From the NCBI RefSeq assembly GCF_008315115.2, contig NC_050179.1:37568688-37632687 (forward strand): a stretch of 64,000 nt of DNA. Direction: 5' to 3'. The DNA is from Sander lucioperca (Eukaryota > Chordata > Actinopteri > Perciformes > Percidae). This document shows, in pieces, positions 1-41,335 of this stretch. The notes beneath the pieces were generated by a model. It saw only the letters and a program-made list of their open reading frames with translations. It was not told where the DNA came from and made no database searches. A program made the position numbers and the translations under genes. Numbering within the stretch: the first letter of the stretch is position 1; the number at the start of each line of letters is the position of its first letter.

Positions 1-25
1 CATAATCTTAAAAAAAAAAAAAAAG
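1..25 (+). mobile_element. probable SINE 3' tail at window edge
   Basis: AATCTTAAAAAAAAAA at the very start matches the tail of the SINEs at 24651 and 33486; the body would be outside the window. Confidence 0.4.
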
Positions 26-153
26 ATTCACTGTATGTAAATGTGGCTGTAAAATGAGACGATGCGAATGGAGTCTTGTTTCCGCATAGTCATGCTTATT
101 CATCAGTGTCCTGGATTGTCAGTGACCTGAGAGGTGCTGTCCTCTGTACCCAG

Positions 154-280
154 GTGCGTGCTAACATCATGGAGTACTGCCAAACGCTGCTGCTGCAGAG
201 CTCGGCCCAGGCCCAGTTCAGCATCTGCCTCTTCAGCCCGTCGGGCAGCGAGCCAGCTGGCAGGGACGGAGGACGCACAG
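154..280 (+). CDS. nup205: nup205 exon a (sixth from last)
   Basis: The acceptor is cccag before 154 and the donor gtcagt at 281. The exon begins in frame with VRANIMEYCQTLLLQSS and ends in phase 1 after RDGGRT. A bacterial-looking open frame from 76 merely runs through the intron into this exon. Confidence 0.88.
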
Positions 281-2451
281 GTCAGTGATATTCTGCCCAT
301 ACTTAAGACGAGGAAAGGGGATGACTCATGTCACTGTATACTGTGAACAAGGCATACTATTGTATTTTTTGTTTCCCATTGAAATGTCCTTTTCAGTGTC
401 TAATAGCTGATAGATCAATCTAGATATCCAGAATCTCTTGAGGCCTTTTAGCTTTTGCCACAAATTAGCTTTTTACTTTCAGCAGCACTTATCCACTTCT
501 ACAAGTATGAGACTGAACCGCGGCTCTTATTTTTTAAGATCTGTCATCCACTCTGCCATCAATGGCTTACTCCCGGGCCCCCAGCCTGGGTCTGGTCCTG
601 TACCTGCTGAAGAACAGCGCTGCAGATTTCTTCCGCTTCCACCAGAGTCACAGACAAAGCCTGGGCAAGCTGCAGAGCCTGGATCAGCTGCCTCCTGAGG
701 AGCTCAAGGAGGTAACGATGGACCAATACACAGATTCACTCTTTCTTACACTCACCACACTGCTGTACAAAAAAAAAAAAAAAAAAAAAGGTGTGAATAA
801 AAAGTAACAATTCTTCATTTGATGCACCTTTTTGGCTCCAACATGCATTGTCTTCAGTTCTAACCACAGACATCTTCTCTGTAGTTGTGCCAAGGCCTGG
901 TGTCAGGCCCAGGAGGGGTGGAGAAAATCTCATCAGTCCAGAGGAGCTTGCTGGCCAAGAGACGACTGGTCCAGCTTATCAACAACCGAGCCAAGCTGCT
1001 GGCCCTGTGCTCCTGTATCCTTTGGTCCCTTAAGGTGCTTACACACCAACCAGACGGCCGACCGTCGGCAGAAAAGGCAGTCGGACTGATCAGTCGGGTC
1101 CCCGAGGTCCAAAAAAATGCCTCAAAACACACTGAGGCGACGCCGACTTGAGCGTACGCACTGCGCGTGCGCAAAATGTAATACGTCTCCATAGCAGCAG
1201 GCGGCACTTCTCTGTATTATTTCCCAGAAAATGAAAACCGGCAGCTGATTGGACGAACACGTCACGTGGTTCTTTTTTCTCCAGAAATTCACAGCCAGAC
1301 TGTCATGGCGGCTCGTTCAGAATACGATCTCATATTGTACTAAAATAGTTCACCGAAACGTGTTTCTGAAAACATTTTAAGAGAGAAATAGGCCGTGCAG
1401 TTGCTGAATCTGTCTTCATTTCAGATCGACAAAGGTCAGTTTAAAAGATTTTCGTCAGATTTTGAGCGGCTCATCTGCTCCCCATTTCCGGGTGAGTCCA
1501 GACTGCCCTGTCTCTGACTGGGCATGTCGGGTCGGCCAAAATAAAGGCCGCCAGCTCCTCCGACGGACGACAACACGGAACACACCGAACAGACTCGAGT
1601 CACCGACCTCGCCAGACGGTCCGACGGCCGATAATCGGCTCTGTGTGTCAGGGCCCTTACAGGCACGGCTGTATTGATAGGACTACAGCATTAGACTAAT
1701 GGACATTTTCCGATAAAAAATCAACTCGCATTTAGCCCATTATTGTACATTTGTCTTGGGAGTTCTCTTCCGTAAGTTGGAATAAAACCACGTAGAATTG
1801 CTGTGAAATGCCTTGACCTGCCTCTTCCTCAGATGTTATCGAGACATGTTTGTTTGTGTTGTGGCGCCACCTGGAGTACTACCTGTTGCATTGTACTCCC
1901 ACCGACCCCAAGGACTCCCTGATGCCTGGAGCCAGTTTGTATAGATCTCGCCTCACAGACGGTGAGATATGTACATTTAAAGCAGACCTGACATAACTTG
2001 CAGATACATAATGTTGTTAGTAAAACTCCACTGAGTGGTTTTAGCTTGATTGTAATCATTTCATTTAAATATTCATGTTCTTCAGACTCGTTTGGCGGGT
2101 TGCAGGCAAGTGGAGGGCGTTGCCTCGGTCTATCCCGAGTCAGCCAGCAAGACCTAGACCTGGTAAGAAATGGCACACGTGGGCATGAGCGTAATGTCAG
2201 TTACACTCTGAATGCTGCTCTGACAAACCTCAATCTTGTGCGTCTGTTTACATTACTACCTACATTAGTCCTGATCCCTTCTGTTTGTGTGACTGCAGCT
2301 GAAGAGTGACATGGCTGCAGGTTTCGGAGAGGCTCTGCAGAGGAAGCTGCTGGAGGTGGAGGGTTTGTACAGCCAGGTCCGCTCCCGCTACACCTTCATC
2401 CAGGCCCTGGTTCGCAGGATCCGTGGCCTGCTCCGACAGCCCAAAAGCTGA
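154..2451 (+). CDS. nup205: nup205, 3' part (last six coding exons)
   Basis: Nucleoporin Nup205 is a large alpha-helical scaffold protein of the inner ring of the nuclear pore complex; family knowledge places it with Nup93. Six exons are seen: 154-280, 539-711, 885-1014, 1833-1961, 2086-2162 and 2299-2451. All have AG/GT borders and phases that join without a break, giving 262 codons plus TGA. The product resembles my recollection of the human NUP205 C-terminus: ANIMEYCQTLL, LVQLINNRAKLLALCS, ETCLFVLWRHLEYYLLHC and a final RSRYTFIQALVRRIRGLL. The related NUP188 was considered but fits the C-terminal motif less well. About seven eighths of the protein lies upstream of the window. The gene converges on fgd4. 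The fourth intron counted from the end of the window's left side (1015-1832) looks U12-type; the other donors are ordinary. Confidence 0.93.
539..711 (+). CDS. nup205: nup205 exon b
   Basis: The acceptor ttttttaag ends at 538 and the donor gtaacg starts at 712. The split codon G|AT rejoins with the previous exon. It encodes LGLVLYLLKNSAADFF and ends LPPEELKE in phase 0. The ATG at 562 is internal, not a start. Confidence 0.87.
885..1014 (+). CDS. nup205: nup205 exon c
   Basis: The acceptor ctctgtag ends at 884. It encodes LCQGLVSGPGG, then RRLVQLINNRAKLLALCS, and ends in phase 1 (T|AT, Tyr). The donor is GTATCCTTTG, a match to the U12 5' splice-site consensus. Confidence 0.9.
1015..1832 (+). 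other. probable U12-type (minor spliceosome) intron of nup205
   Basis: The 5' splice site reads GTATCCTTTG, a match to the minor-class consensus RTATCCTTT. A branch-site-like TGCCTTGACC lies at 1809-1818 with its adenosine at 1816, 16 bases from the intron end. U12 introns typically place the branch adenosine within about 20 bases of the 3' splice site and lack a long pyrimidine tract. None of the other four nup205 introns or the 17 fgd4 introns shows this donor. The intron also contains a 624-base inverted-repeat element. Confidence 0.75.
1033..1656. mobile_element. Harbinger-like non-autonomous DNA element in the nup205 U12 intron
   Basis: The ends are imperfect inverted repeats (AGGTGCTTACACACC on the left; GGGCCCTGACACACAG when the right end is read in reverse). 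They are flanked by TTA at 1030-1032 and 1657-1659. A 3-base TTA/TAA duplication is typical of PIF/Harbinger elements. No transposase frame is visible. It lies 15 bases behind the 5' splice site, which is intact. The superfamily is inferred only from the target duplication. Confidence 0.5.
1833..1961 (+). CDS. nup205: nup205 exon d
   Basis: The acceptor cttcctcag ends at 1832 and the donor gtgaga starts at 1962. It encodes VIETCLFVLWRHLEYYLLHC followed by a Ser/Arg-containing loop. It starts and ends in phase 1. Confidence 0.9.
2086..2162 (+). CDS. nup205: nup205 exon e
   Basis: The acceptor gttcttcag ends at 2085 and the donor gtaaga starts at 2163. It encodes DSFGGLQAS followed by LSRVSQQDLDL and ends in phase 0. 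Confidence 0.88.
2299..2451 (+). CDS. nup205: nup205 terminal exon with stop
   Basis: The acceptor gactgcag ends at 2298. Fifty codons run from LKSDMAAGFGEALQRKLLEVEG to RRIRGLLRQPKS, then TGA at 2449-2451. The near-invariant helix RYTFIQALVRRIRGLLR identifies the family. Confidence 0.93.
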   Translation: MKSDMAAGFGEALQRKLLEVEGLYSQVRSRYTFIQALVRRIRGLLRQPKS

Positions 2452-2784
2452 GACACACACACAAATACAAAGACTGTCCAAGACCCAAAATCTCAGTTTG
2501 ATATTGACTCAAACCCTCTGCCAAGCGACAGTAGAAAAACTACCAAGGATTCAACTTTCTAATCTGTTGCAGCTCCTCTCTTGACTATTGTGTGATGTCA
2601 ACACCATCGTGGTGGTGCATTCTGAGTGACCCAATACTAATTATGTTTGAGTAGCACTGTGCAAGGAGCGTTTCTCAAAGAAGTGAGAAAAAGTAACTTG
2701 CACAACACACTTATGAAATTTGTACTCGTTAAGAGAATTTGATATTCATTCTTTGGTCTGATTTCACTTTTTTTCTTTTATGAA

Positions 2785-2790
2785 AATAAA
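2785..2790 (+). terminator. nup205 polyadenylation signal
   Basis: AATAAA lies 334 bases after the nup205 stop codon and is followed by a T/G-rich stretch (2799-2833). It is the first canonical signal downstream, so the 3' UTR is probably about 350 bases. Confidence 0.7.
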
Positions 2791-2805
2791 AGTTTTCTAT
2801 ATCTG

Positions 2806-5494
2806 TTAAATACTTGTGTTATGTGTGTGTGAACTAGACAACAAACCACCTGAACCTCACCAGAAATGGAATTTATTTTGTTGGTGATGGCAAACTGGAG
2901 TCACTATCTGCCGACATGCACTCAGGTGAGTATACCGTGTATATGAATAGAAAGGTTCCTCCTGTTTACGTTTTTACAGAAGCTACAGATGTCAGCTTAT
3001 TTAGGGCTTCACTTTGCACATACATTTTCAAATTGTTAACCACTTCTGACAAACAACTACTGACTTCACCTTTTTTATGAGCATGTCTGGGGTGACTCAA
3101 AAAAAACAAAGTAAACATGAAAGTAGCATCACAATGACTGATGTGACCAAAGGTGTCAGACTAGTTTGAATTGCTATAACACATTGTAGGTCAAGTCATT
3201 CAAACAGCAACATAACATTACAAACAAGCAAGATCCCCATATCATATTTCATCTCATTTTATTTTATTTGAAGGTACACTCTAAAGTGCGTAGATTCTCA
3301 AATCTTTGGGGAGGGGATGACGGGACATACAAATCTGGATATACATTCAGATCTTACAGATGGGCAAGTTTTGTGCTCTTGTTTTTTATCTGAATACTGA
3401 GGATGGGAATGAGTTTAGAGGGGTGAGACTCAGGTGAGCACCAGCATGGAGCACAGGGGGAACTCTGCAAACCGAAACGTGCTATGACTGGTCGCTGTCT
3501 GTCACTGAAGCACAAGGTGACACGTTTGATGAGTTAGTGGAAAAACATTTGCTCTCAGAAATAATATCTACCTGCTGCGTGTCTTAGTGGACAGTCAGGG
3601 AACAAATTTGTGCTACTTTTAACAGATCATGCTTGTCATACTCTATAAATTACTTTAAATAAAATTAATTACAGCATTAAAAACACATTTACATTTCTCG
3701 CACCAGCTTGCTATATCTGTGATTGTTCTGCGTTTGCATCTAAAAAGAAAACCTGACGGTCCTCGGTCATCTCTCTCCACATGAATTAAGGTCCATGACT
3801 GCCCTGTTAGACAAACATTTACCATTCATCCTCAGTTTTGCACATGAACGACTATGATCCATCAGTTATGCCATATTAGAATACACATGATTGCAGTGTG
3901 CCATTTTAATACAAACAGCACCGTCAGGGCCATAGTGTTGGCCGACGTATGACGATACATATTGTGAGACCATAGAGATTTGTGACCTTATATTTTTTTC
4001 TACCGAGGAAACTAAATAATGAATACAACAAACTTGTCATGGAGAGTACTACTCAGGCTGTGGAAACCGTTGTATAATGTCTTTGAGGGCTTTGCAGGGA
4101 GCTTTCTAAAGTCTGAGAAAATGACATCACTATGACATCATCAGGGTTATCTTGAGTTAGGCTTGAAACTTTAAATATCTGAGCGAAAACTTGAGTATTT
4201 CAGCAGGGAAGGCCTAATGTAAGTCACTGTTGAGTTACATTACGGGAATTGTAGGATCCCGTGTTTTATAAGCTTGCTTACTATACTCGGGGATATCTCT
4301 GCCTCCGCTGCAGCTCTGTCTCGCATTTCTCCAATGTTAATGGACGGGCATTGATAAATTGCTGGAGTGTACCTTATGTACAGCAACTCTGGTTGCCATC
4401 GTTGGGAATGTTGCACATAAATGAACAGGACTGACTTATTGTACTAATGAATTTACAGGATTATTGCATCAATGTGATAAAGCACCTTGTTTTCTCAGGC
4501 ATTTCTTTAACTGGATGAGCCAGAAACAGATATTCACAGTTGGCTGCATCTATAAATGGTTCCTCAACTGTTTTTCTGGGAAATGTACGATATCACAATA
4601 ACTATTGCCATTACGATATCAAACCTCAAGGACAACAATTTCTGCTATAGTTTGTTGACTGTATTCATAAACCTGGTTTAATTAACAGATGAGTTCCTTT
4701 GCTTCATAGCAAACACTACACGACAGGTGCGACCAATTGCAAAGCAGGCAGATCAGCCAACGTGCATTCAAAGTTTGATTAGCATTAGACAGTTGGGGAA
4801 CTTTCACTGAGGGATGAGAGAGGGAGACGAGAACATCATTCAACCACATGGTCATTTTGCCAGTTTTGGATCCATCTTCTGAAGCAAAGAAAGGGCAAAA
4901 TACTGTAAATACTTTATACCATCATACTTAGATGTTTTCTATGTTATCAAAACAAAGTTTGGGATTGATTTCTGTACATAAAAACATAACTGTTCCTTTT
5001 TGAAAAGAAAAAAAAAAACAACCATTTATACTGTACATGTACACAGTTGAGTTCAAGCAGCAGCAGACTTATTTTGGACTGTCCTTTTGCTTTGATTCAC
5101 ATTGTGTACAGGGCACTGGCTCAAGAGGAGCTGACACAGATTAAAAGTGTATGAAGATTGAGTTTGAGCTGTCCTTCATAGTGCCTGTTTGAGGGAAGTC
5201 GATCAATCCTGAGGCCCCTTTGCTCTAGTGTTGATTGCACCAGACATGTCCTTTAGTAATCCAGCACAGCTCTAGCAGTGAATCAAAAGTTCTTGTGTGG
5301 GTTCATGAGAATATCGGAAAACTGGAGAGTGGCAAGGTAGGGCAGCTTATCCAGCACTGATTCTTCCACTCGTCTTTAAGATTTAAGGACAGCATGGAGA
5401 GTGTGCATTTGTATTTTTGTATGTGCAGAACACATCTGCACATCCTGTCTTTCTTGAGCAACCCAACAGCAGTTTGCTTGTCATAAACAAACCC
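2806..5494. other. intergenic gap between convergent nup205 and fgd4
   Basis: No exon or RNA gene is recognised. 2823-3305 is a second copy of sequence found in an fgd4 intron (6125-7741). The stretch next to the fgd4 stop is probably its 3' UTR. Candidate minus-strand AATAAA signals occur near 3258-3268, which would give a UTR of roughly 2.2 kb, but no site is decisive. Confidence 0.6.
2823..3305. repeat. duplicated segment, copy 1 (without insertion)
   Basis: The segment starts TGTGTGTGAACTAGAC and ends CTCAAATCT. It matches 6125-6340 plus 7469-7741 with only scattered differences. Where copy 2 carries a 1.1-kb element, this copy has just TTAA at 3036-3039. Confidence 0.9.
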
Positions 5495-35041
<29,547 letters not shown>

Positions 35042-35336
35042 TTCAGAATGTCTCTTCAGCTCAGCTTTATCAACATCTATGAGTACATTACAGTCCTCTC
35101 TTCAGACACAAGTTGTCCTGTCGCCTGGTTACTTCATGTCTATATTTACCCATCAAACCCCTAGAGTTGTACCTGCTTCGTCACTGTACAAACCGGTTCA
35201 GTGTCACCAGGTGACACCAGGTGTGGGAGGGACTAGGAGGAAGGGAGGAGGGTGAAGTCGTCCTTCAAGACCAACCATTTCAATAATAATGTTTTGAGGG
35301 TTAGCCAGCACTCAAGGACAAAGTCTCCCCAGGGTG

Positions 35337-36191
35337 TAGGGGTGCATGATATATCGACTCAATATTGTTATCGCGATATCACGTTGCGCAATATTATATC
35401 GAAAGGGGTGGCAATATTTGCAACATTTTGTTTATTTTGTGGAGCGCTGCGTCCCGTCCGTTGGCTTAGTTGTGTTTGATTTAGAGCCCGCATGAAATGC
35501 TATAATGATCATGTTTCATTGGCCAGTTACCGTGCCACTTGCACATGATAGTGCACGTCAGCGCATGGAGCCACTACGTGACAAACCCTATGGAGCATAC
35601 CACATGACGTGTGTGCATATTTCGACAGAGTGACAGTGTTACTGAAGAAATAGATGTCCTGTTCTCTTTATTTATATATTGTATACTGTCCAACCAGTAA
35701 AACATGTCCTGTTCTGTAGACATGGTCTTTATTTATATATTGTATACTGTCCAACCAGTAAAACATGTCCTGTCCTGTAGACATGGTCCTTATTTATATA
35801 TTTTATACTGTCCAACCAGTAAAACATGTCCTGTTCTGTAGACATGGTCCTTATTTATTTATTTTATACTGTCCAACCAGTAAAACATGTCCTGTTCTGT
35901 AGACATGGTCTTTATTTATATATTTTATACTGTCCAACCAGTAAAACATGTCCTGTTCTGTAGACATGGTCCTTATTTATTTATTCATGTTGGACCAGTC
36001 CAATATGACCGTCAGTTGAAATAAACCTTGTGTTGTAAGAAAACTTGTTTTATTTATAAATCTATTTTGATGCGTTTTCCCATAACTTTTGTAATTTTAC
36101 ATATGTTTAAAAATATCAAAATTAATATCTATATCGCAATATTCATAATTGATATCGCAATATCACATTTTGTCAATATCGTGCAACCCTA
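35337..36191. mobile_element. hAT-like element with perfect 8-base target duplication
   Basis: It begins TAGGGGTGCATGATATATCG and ends ATATCGTGCAACCCTA. CCAGGGTG is repeated exactly at 35329-35336 and 36192-36199. The AT-rich inner part has ATATCGCAATAT motifs and a 61-base minisatellite. It belongs to the same broad family as 20637-21912 and 61860-62229. It lies just upstream of the fgd4 start exon. Confidence 0.88.
35649..35995. repeat. 61-base minisatellite, about 5.5 units
   Basis: The unit contains TGTCCTGTTCTGTAGACATG, then TTTATTTATAT and TACTGTCCAACCAGTAAAAC, repeating every 61 bases. The first unit lacks about 11 bases. Confidence 0.93.
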
Positions 36192-36199
36192 CCAGGGTG

Positions 36200-36827
36200 G
36201 GTGCAGGGAGTGGGAAGAGGAGAGACACCAAAAGAGGGGGTGGAAACACTTTAAATCACTGGTGAGGAAAGATGGAGGAAGGAGGGGGGAGAGGAACACA
36301 TGGATCAGGGGACGTGCAAAAGATGAAAATTAACCAGCTATAACAGTTAATATTTAACTATCTGCAGTCCTGCCAAACAGTCTGACAACCCAACATTAAA
36401 CACATTTCTACTATGATAAACCACATTATATATTCCCTGCTGCTGTTGCCAGTGCATCCTAACAGTATTTTCTCACATTCTAACTGTATTACCAGCCCAA
36501 TTTTAACCAAATCTCAGCCCTGATATACTGCAGCAGAAATGAATGAGATTCTGAAATAAAAAATCACAGAGGGGACTTATCACCTATTATAATCCTATAA
36601 TGATGAAAAATAGATAATATTAAATATATTTTTTTTAAAAGACCATAAGGACACCAGAATGCAAAGTAACCTCAGCCTCATTTGCATGGCTACCCTAGAT
36701 CAGGATAACTACCATTCAAATGTAACTCATAAATAATGGAAAGGAGAGAATGCATTAATATGCCAAGTCACACCCCTTTAATCATACTAAGGTCCATTGT
36801 GATAATGTCTGTGCATATCTGTCTGTC

Positions 36828-36875
<48 letters not shown>

Positions 36876-37484
36876 CACATGTCTGAGGTTTTCATGCTTG
36901 ACATAGAAGAGATTGGCCATTGAATGAGACCAGATGCGTCTGTCTCCCTTCTCTCTTGTCCCTCCATAATGGACAATTACGAAAGAGTTATGGTTTTCTG
37001 CCACACACATAATAGAGTGAAAATTAAAAGGCCTTGTACAGCCTTTATGTGGTCAAGGCAACCAGATGAGACCCCCCATCCCCAGCGCTTGGAGAGGACA
37101 TACTGTATGATGTTACTCTCTATCTAACATTTTAGTTCTGTGATGAGTTGTACAGAGAATAGGCCAATGTCTTTACAGTATATTTATGGTGAAATAAAGT
37201 CCAACATTTGTCAAACATTGGTCTGCACTTATTGTGTCTGTGTGCTGTTGTGGTGGTGGTGGGCAGGTAGCGTACAGTGGGGTTTTAGAGCTTTATAGCT
37301 GTAAACAGCTGGCTGCTGTGGCCAGAAACAACGCTATGAGTTTGGTGAGTGTGAACAAAAACATTAAAGGTTTGCACTTTCAACGCAAACAATAAGCTGC
37401 AGAGTCAGATGATAATTCTCTGGGGCTTCATCACTAAGAGAGACCCCACCATTGGCAATATAAAACTTTAAAGCAGTAGTAAGA
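36200..37484. other. non-coding stretch
   Basis: Nothing is supported except a TG/GTCT tract at 36820-36873. Confidence 0.6.
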
Positions 37485-37890
37485 GCATGCCTATGTTCCC
37501 ACATTTCTAAGATTGTTTTTCAAATTAGGCCCTTTGTTCCCACATTTCTAAGATTTTTTTCAAAATTAGTCTCTATGTTCCCACATTTCTAAGATTTCTT
37601 TCAAAATTAGGCCCTATGTTCCCACATTTCCTTTTTCATAAATTTGCATCAGATTTTATCCCCCTTTCTCCCAATTTGGTAGCCAATTACATCCAACCTA
37701 TTATCCAGTAGCAATGGACTACAGATGGAATGTAACCCTAACCCTAACCCTAACATAAGGCCTAATTTTAAGAAAAATCTTAGAAATGTGGGAACATAGG
37801 GCTGTGGGAACATAGGGCCTAATTTTCAGTGAAAATCGTTTTCTTAGAAATGTGGGAACATAGGGCTGTGGGACCATAGGGCTGACCCAC
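37485..37890. repeat. fold-back repeat with telomere-like core, copy 2
   Basis: The left half repeats CTATGTTCCCACATTTCTAA three to four times; the right half carries the inverse (TTAGAAATGTGGGAACATAG) twice. The core at about 37734-37754 has three CCCTAA units inside the same flanks (CAATGGACTACA) as copy 1 at 8828-9108. Confidence 0.8.
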
Positions 37891-38312
37891 AGCACAACAA
37901 GCTGTAAACACAACATTGACACATTATCATACTATACAGCTGATATAGAAAATGTGTTAACAAACAGATGCCTATTTACACATCCAACAAACATAGAGCA
38001 ACATTAGCATTGTGAGCAAGTCCAATGTTCGCTTACTTTTTTAGCTCTTTTCTGGACTCTGAATTGATAGAAAGTGATGGTTCTTAAGCTGCTATGCTGC
38101 ACTATGATCACAGCTAGTCACTAACGTTGTCTGTCTGAATGGGTTGGATGAGAGTGGTGAGAGTGAACCAAAACAGTCAATGATGTCAGCTACAGAGCTC
38201 AAAGGCTCTGTAGAGCTGAGGGTAACATTTGTCAATATGAGTGACCTCTTTCACATTACACATAGTTATTTGAACCATTGTTAATATGAAAATGGGGATT
38301 AGTGCAGCTTTA

Positions 38313-38684
38313 AAGGTGCACTATGAGTTCCTGCATGACTGTCACTTCTGTTGACGTTCCAAGTAAATTCTAAACAAAACAGAGCAAGCTCACCCCTCCC
38401 CTCATGTTTCCGTAACTGTCATGACTAACTGACTGTCACTAACCCCCACCCCCTCCCCCAACCATCTTGTCGGTGATTGGCTGGAGTGGTTTGTTGTATT
38501 TTGGTCCACAGCCTGTGCCTCTGGTGTTTGTTTGACGTTTACGACCCCTGTGTTGTCTCCCGAGACCAGGCTGTTTCACGGTGTGTTCAGGGACCAGGCA
38601 GCTAGCGGCTCAAGGAGAGATGCCTACGATTTGAGACAAAAATGAAATCGCGCTGAAACCATGCAGGAACTCATAGTGCACCTT
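38313..38684. mobile_element. inverted-repeat element, 25-base perfect termini
   Basis: AAGGTGCACTATGAGTTCCT (continuing GCATG) at 38313-38337 is matched by its exact inverse at 38660-38684. The 370-base element has no coding capacity. No target duplication could be fixed. Confidence 0.8.
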
Positions 38685-38699
38685 CAACTTATACCTTTC

Positions 38700-41335
38700 A
38701 GGACTGTAAAGATCCTTTGAAAAATGCTCACAGTTCATGTCCAGATTAATGCCATAACTTGTAATAATGTAAGTAGTCACAAGCCTAAAAGGTTGGAAAC
38801 CACTGATCTAGTGGTAAGCTTTTGTTTCAGCTGCATATATAATTAGTTCTTAGTACATTTGAGCAGTGGACCCTTTGTCTTCCTTAGCAAATACAACTAA
38901 GATTCCTCCAGAAAGTCTTTCTTTTCAGCTACAATATAGCCGTCCTCACATTCCACCAACTTAAACTTGTGCCTCATAAAATTTGTACATCATGTGCAGA
39001 CACTGTCCATCTACTCTCTGAATCCCACCGTGTTCCCTACACGGCCCAGCATGTGAAGATAAGCTTTTAGCATGATCTGAACATGCTCTGTGGCCCATGT
39101 CTAATGAGGGCAGGCCAAGTGGGGGACTGGGCGAGCTGTGATCCTGGACCTGAACAGCAGCCCCCCCTTAACCACTTCCTGTCCTTACTTCAGAGAACAC
39201 ATAAAGAAAGTCAGAAAGCGAGGGAAAGAAAGATAGATGTTTCTTGGTTGTAACTGCAGTGATAATCATCATCCAGAGAAGAATGACCATAACTGAATGT
39301 TTAAACATGACAAACACATGTATTTCCATAAATGATAAAACAGGTATGAAACCTTGAGTGATTTTGTACAAAAGAATAGAGATAATAAGATAGATGAAGA
39401 GTTTGATGAGAGTCCTATAAGTCCGATCCAAACAGCAGTGTAGTGTGATCACTGGGCACAGAGAAAGGGATCGATGTTGGAACTAGATAACATCGACAGT
39501 CCGCAGTCATTCTCTCCTCCTATATCTCTCTTACTTCCTCCCTTTCACCATGCCTCTTTTCTTTTCTCTACCAGCCTGTTGTCTCTTTCTCTATCACCTT
39601 CTTTCTCCTTCTGGTCCCTCCATCTCCTCCTCCAACCCCCCCTGTGACCTGTCTGTCTACATTGGAAAACAGATCACAGCTGCTGGGCAGGAGCTTCCAA
39701 AATGTGTCAATCAATACCCTGTCCACCCAATCACCACGTCTGACTGGGCCCCAGCAGGCCAGTCTGTTCACAAATGAACAACAGTGCTTATTCACGGCGT
39801 GCCCTTTTATACTAAGACTGAACCGAATGGGTTTGAAATGTCTCACAGATCAAGTGCAGATATGTGCAAGTGACATATATCCAGCATAAAAGACCATTAT
39901 TCTGTTTGTGTATAATAAATAAATACATCTGAATGTGTCTATAAAAAGCAATACACTACAGTAAACTCAAGCACATCAACTGCACTATCACATTTTTATT
40001 AATTCAGTGAAGTGATGCCCCAAGGGTATTTTTTTCCTATAATTGCATTTCCATTCAGGGCATTCACCCATTTTTAAGCTAAATGTTTGCAGAAATAGCC
40101 ATTTAAATTTCCATTCCCTCTGCAAAAGTAAATGACTTCCTGAACTTCAAATATAGCTCCATCTCCCAAAATAACCCCATGAGAAAGTCTCACAACGGCA
40201 TGCTGAAGAGTACGTTGTTGTTACTCATCTGATGCTGGCTTCAACTCATGCTGTCTGACGATGCAAACAAAGAACTGCGCTTGGTAATATTCTAATGCAC
40301 CGAGTAAGACGCATGGAGCCACAACAGAGCCCTTGTACACAGGAAGAGTGACAGCACGTGGCATTTGTGAAAGGTCGTGGTGGACAGACAACATTTCAGA
40401 AGCTAATTTCTAACTGAGTGACTCTGAATCATTTGCAGCGATACTGTAATTATGTAAGAGTATTTTATTGTTTGTCCTGAAAATACAGCAAAAACTGAAA
40501 CTGTGATGTTACCGAACTTTGGCTAATTGACCTTTCGCTAAACACAGGATTTGTCCAATCATAGCTTAACATTTGTAAACAGGGGTTTCCCTGCTATTAT
40601 ACTGCTTAGGCGCACCGCCTAAGAGTATGAGCGTAAAAAAACAATGCGGAAAGCATGTGTGGACGGGCCACGTGTGTCTGCTTGTTGTCTTCTGCACACA
40701 TGCATGATGGTTTGAGGTTGTCGCCGGTGGTTAGCTAACAGTCAACTGTTTCAACACATCCGTTATTCAAATCCAAATAGAACTGATGAATTCTTCATTT
40801 CGATCAGTCTTAAATGTCTTTTTGTTTATCTCCTATCGATTCCAGTTCATTAAGGAAACAGTAAGCAAAAGAGACTCATTATTGCTAAACAGATTTGACT
40901 CAATGCATTATGGATGAAGTAAATAGAAGTTGAACATAATCCCAATCAAACAGCGTGGGTAAAAACTTGTGCCTCAAACAGGATCATTGTACTCGGTATG
41001 AATGAGCTCCTCTGACTGCAGGCGCTGGAGCCGTATTCTCAGCGCAGAGCTGGAATGCACAGAAAACCCTGCAATCCTGAAAGCAAGCCTGCAGGCGAGC
41101 CTGCAGCCAAGTTTGGGGCATTAATGAGGCAGAGAGAGAAAGAGAGAAACTGACACTGACATTTAAAATGACACAAACTTCCTCTTTAACTGTTCATGCA
41201 TTAACTAAATCATACCTTCTCTTCCTCATTTCTGTCCACATGCTTGTCAAAAATCTTCTCTTAAGCCAGATCTGCACTTTCCATATTTAAACCCACATAA
41301 ACTGAGTCACCTGCTTTTCTGTACGTCTGCATTCA
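38700..41335. other. non-coding stretch
   Basis: I see no exon, RNA gene or clear repeat. Short open frames near 39168-39850 have no recognisable product. Confidence 0.55.

Noticed and set aside
860..1207. 115-residue minus-strand frame across nup205 exon c
   Set aside because: It overlaps a conserved plus-strand exon and a transposable element.
154..2451. Assignment to nup188
   Set aside because: NUP188 is the paralogous scaffold nucleoporin, but the terminal RRIRGLLR and LWRHLEYYLLHC motifs fit NUP205.
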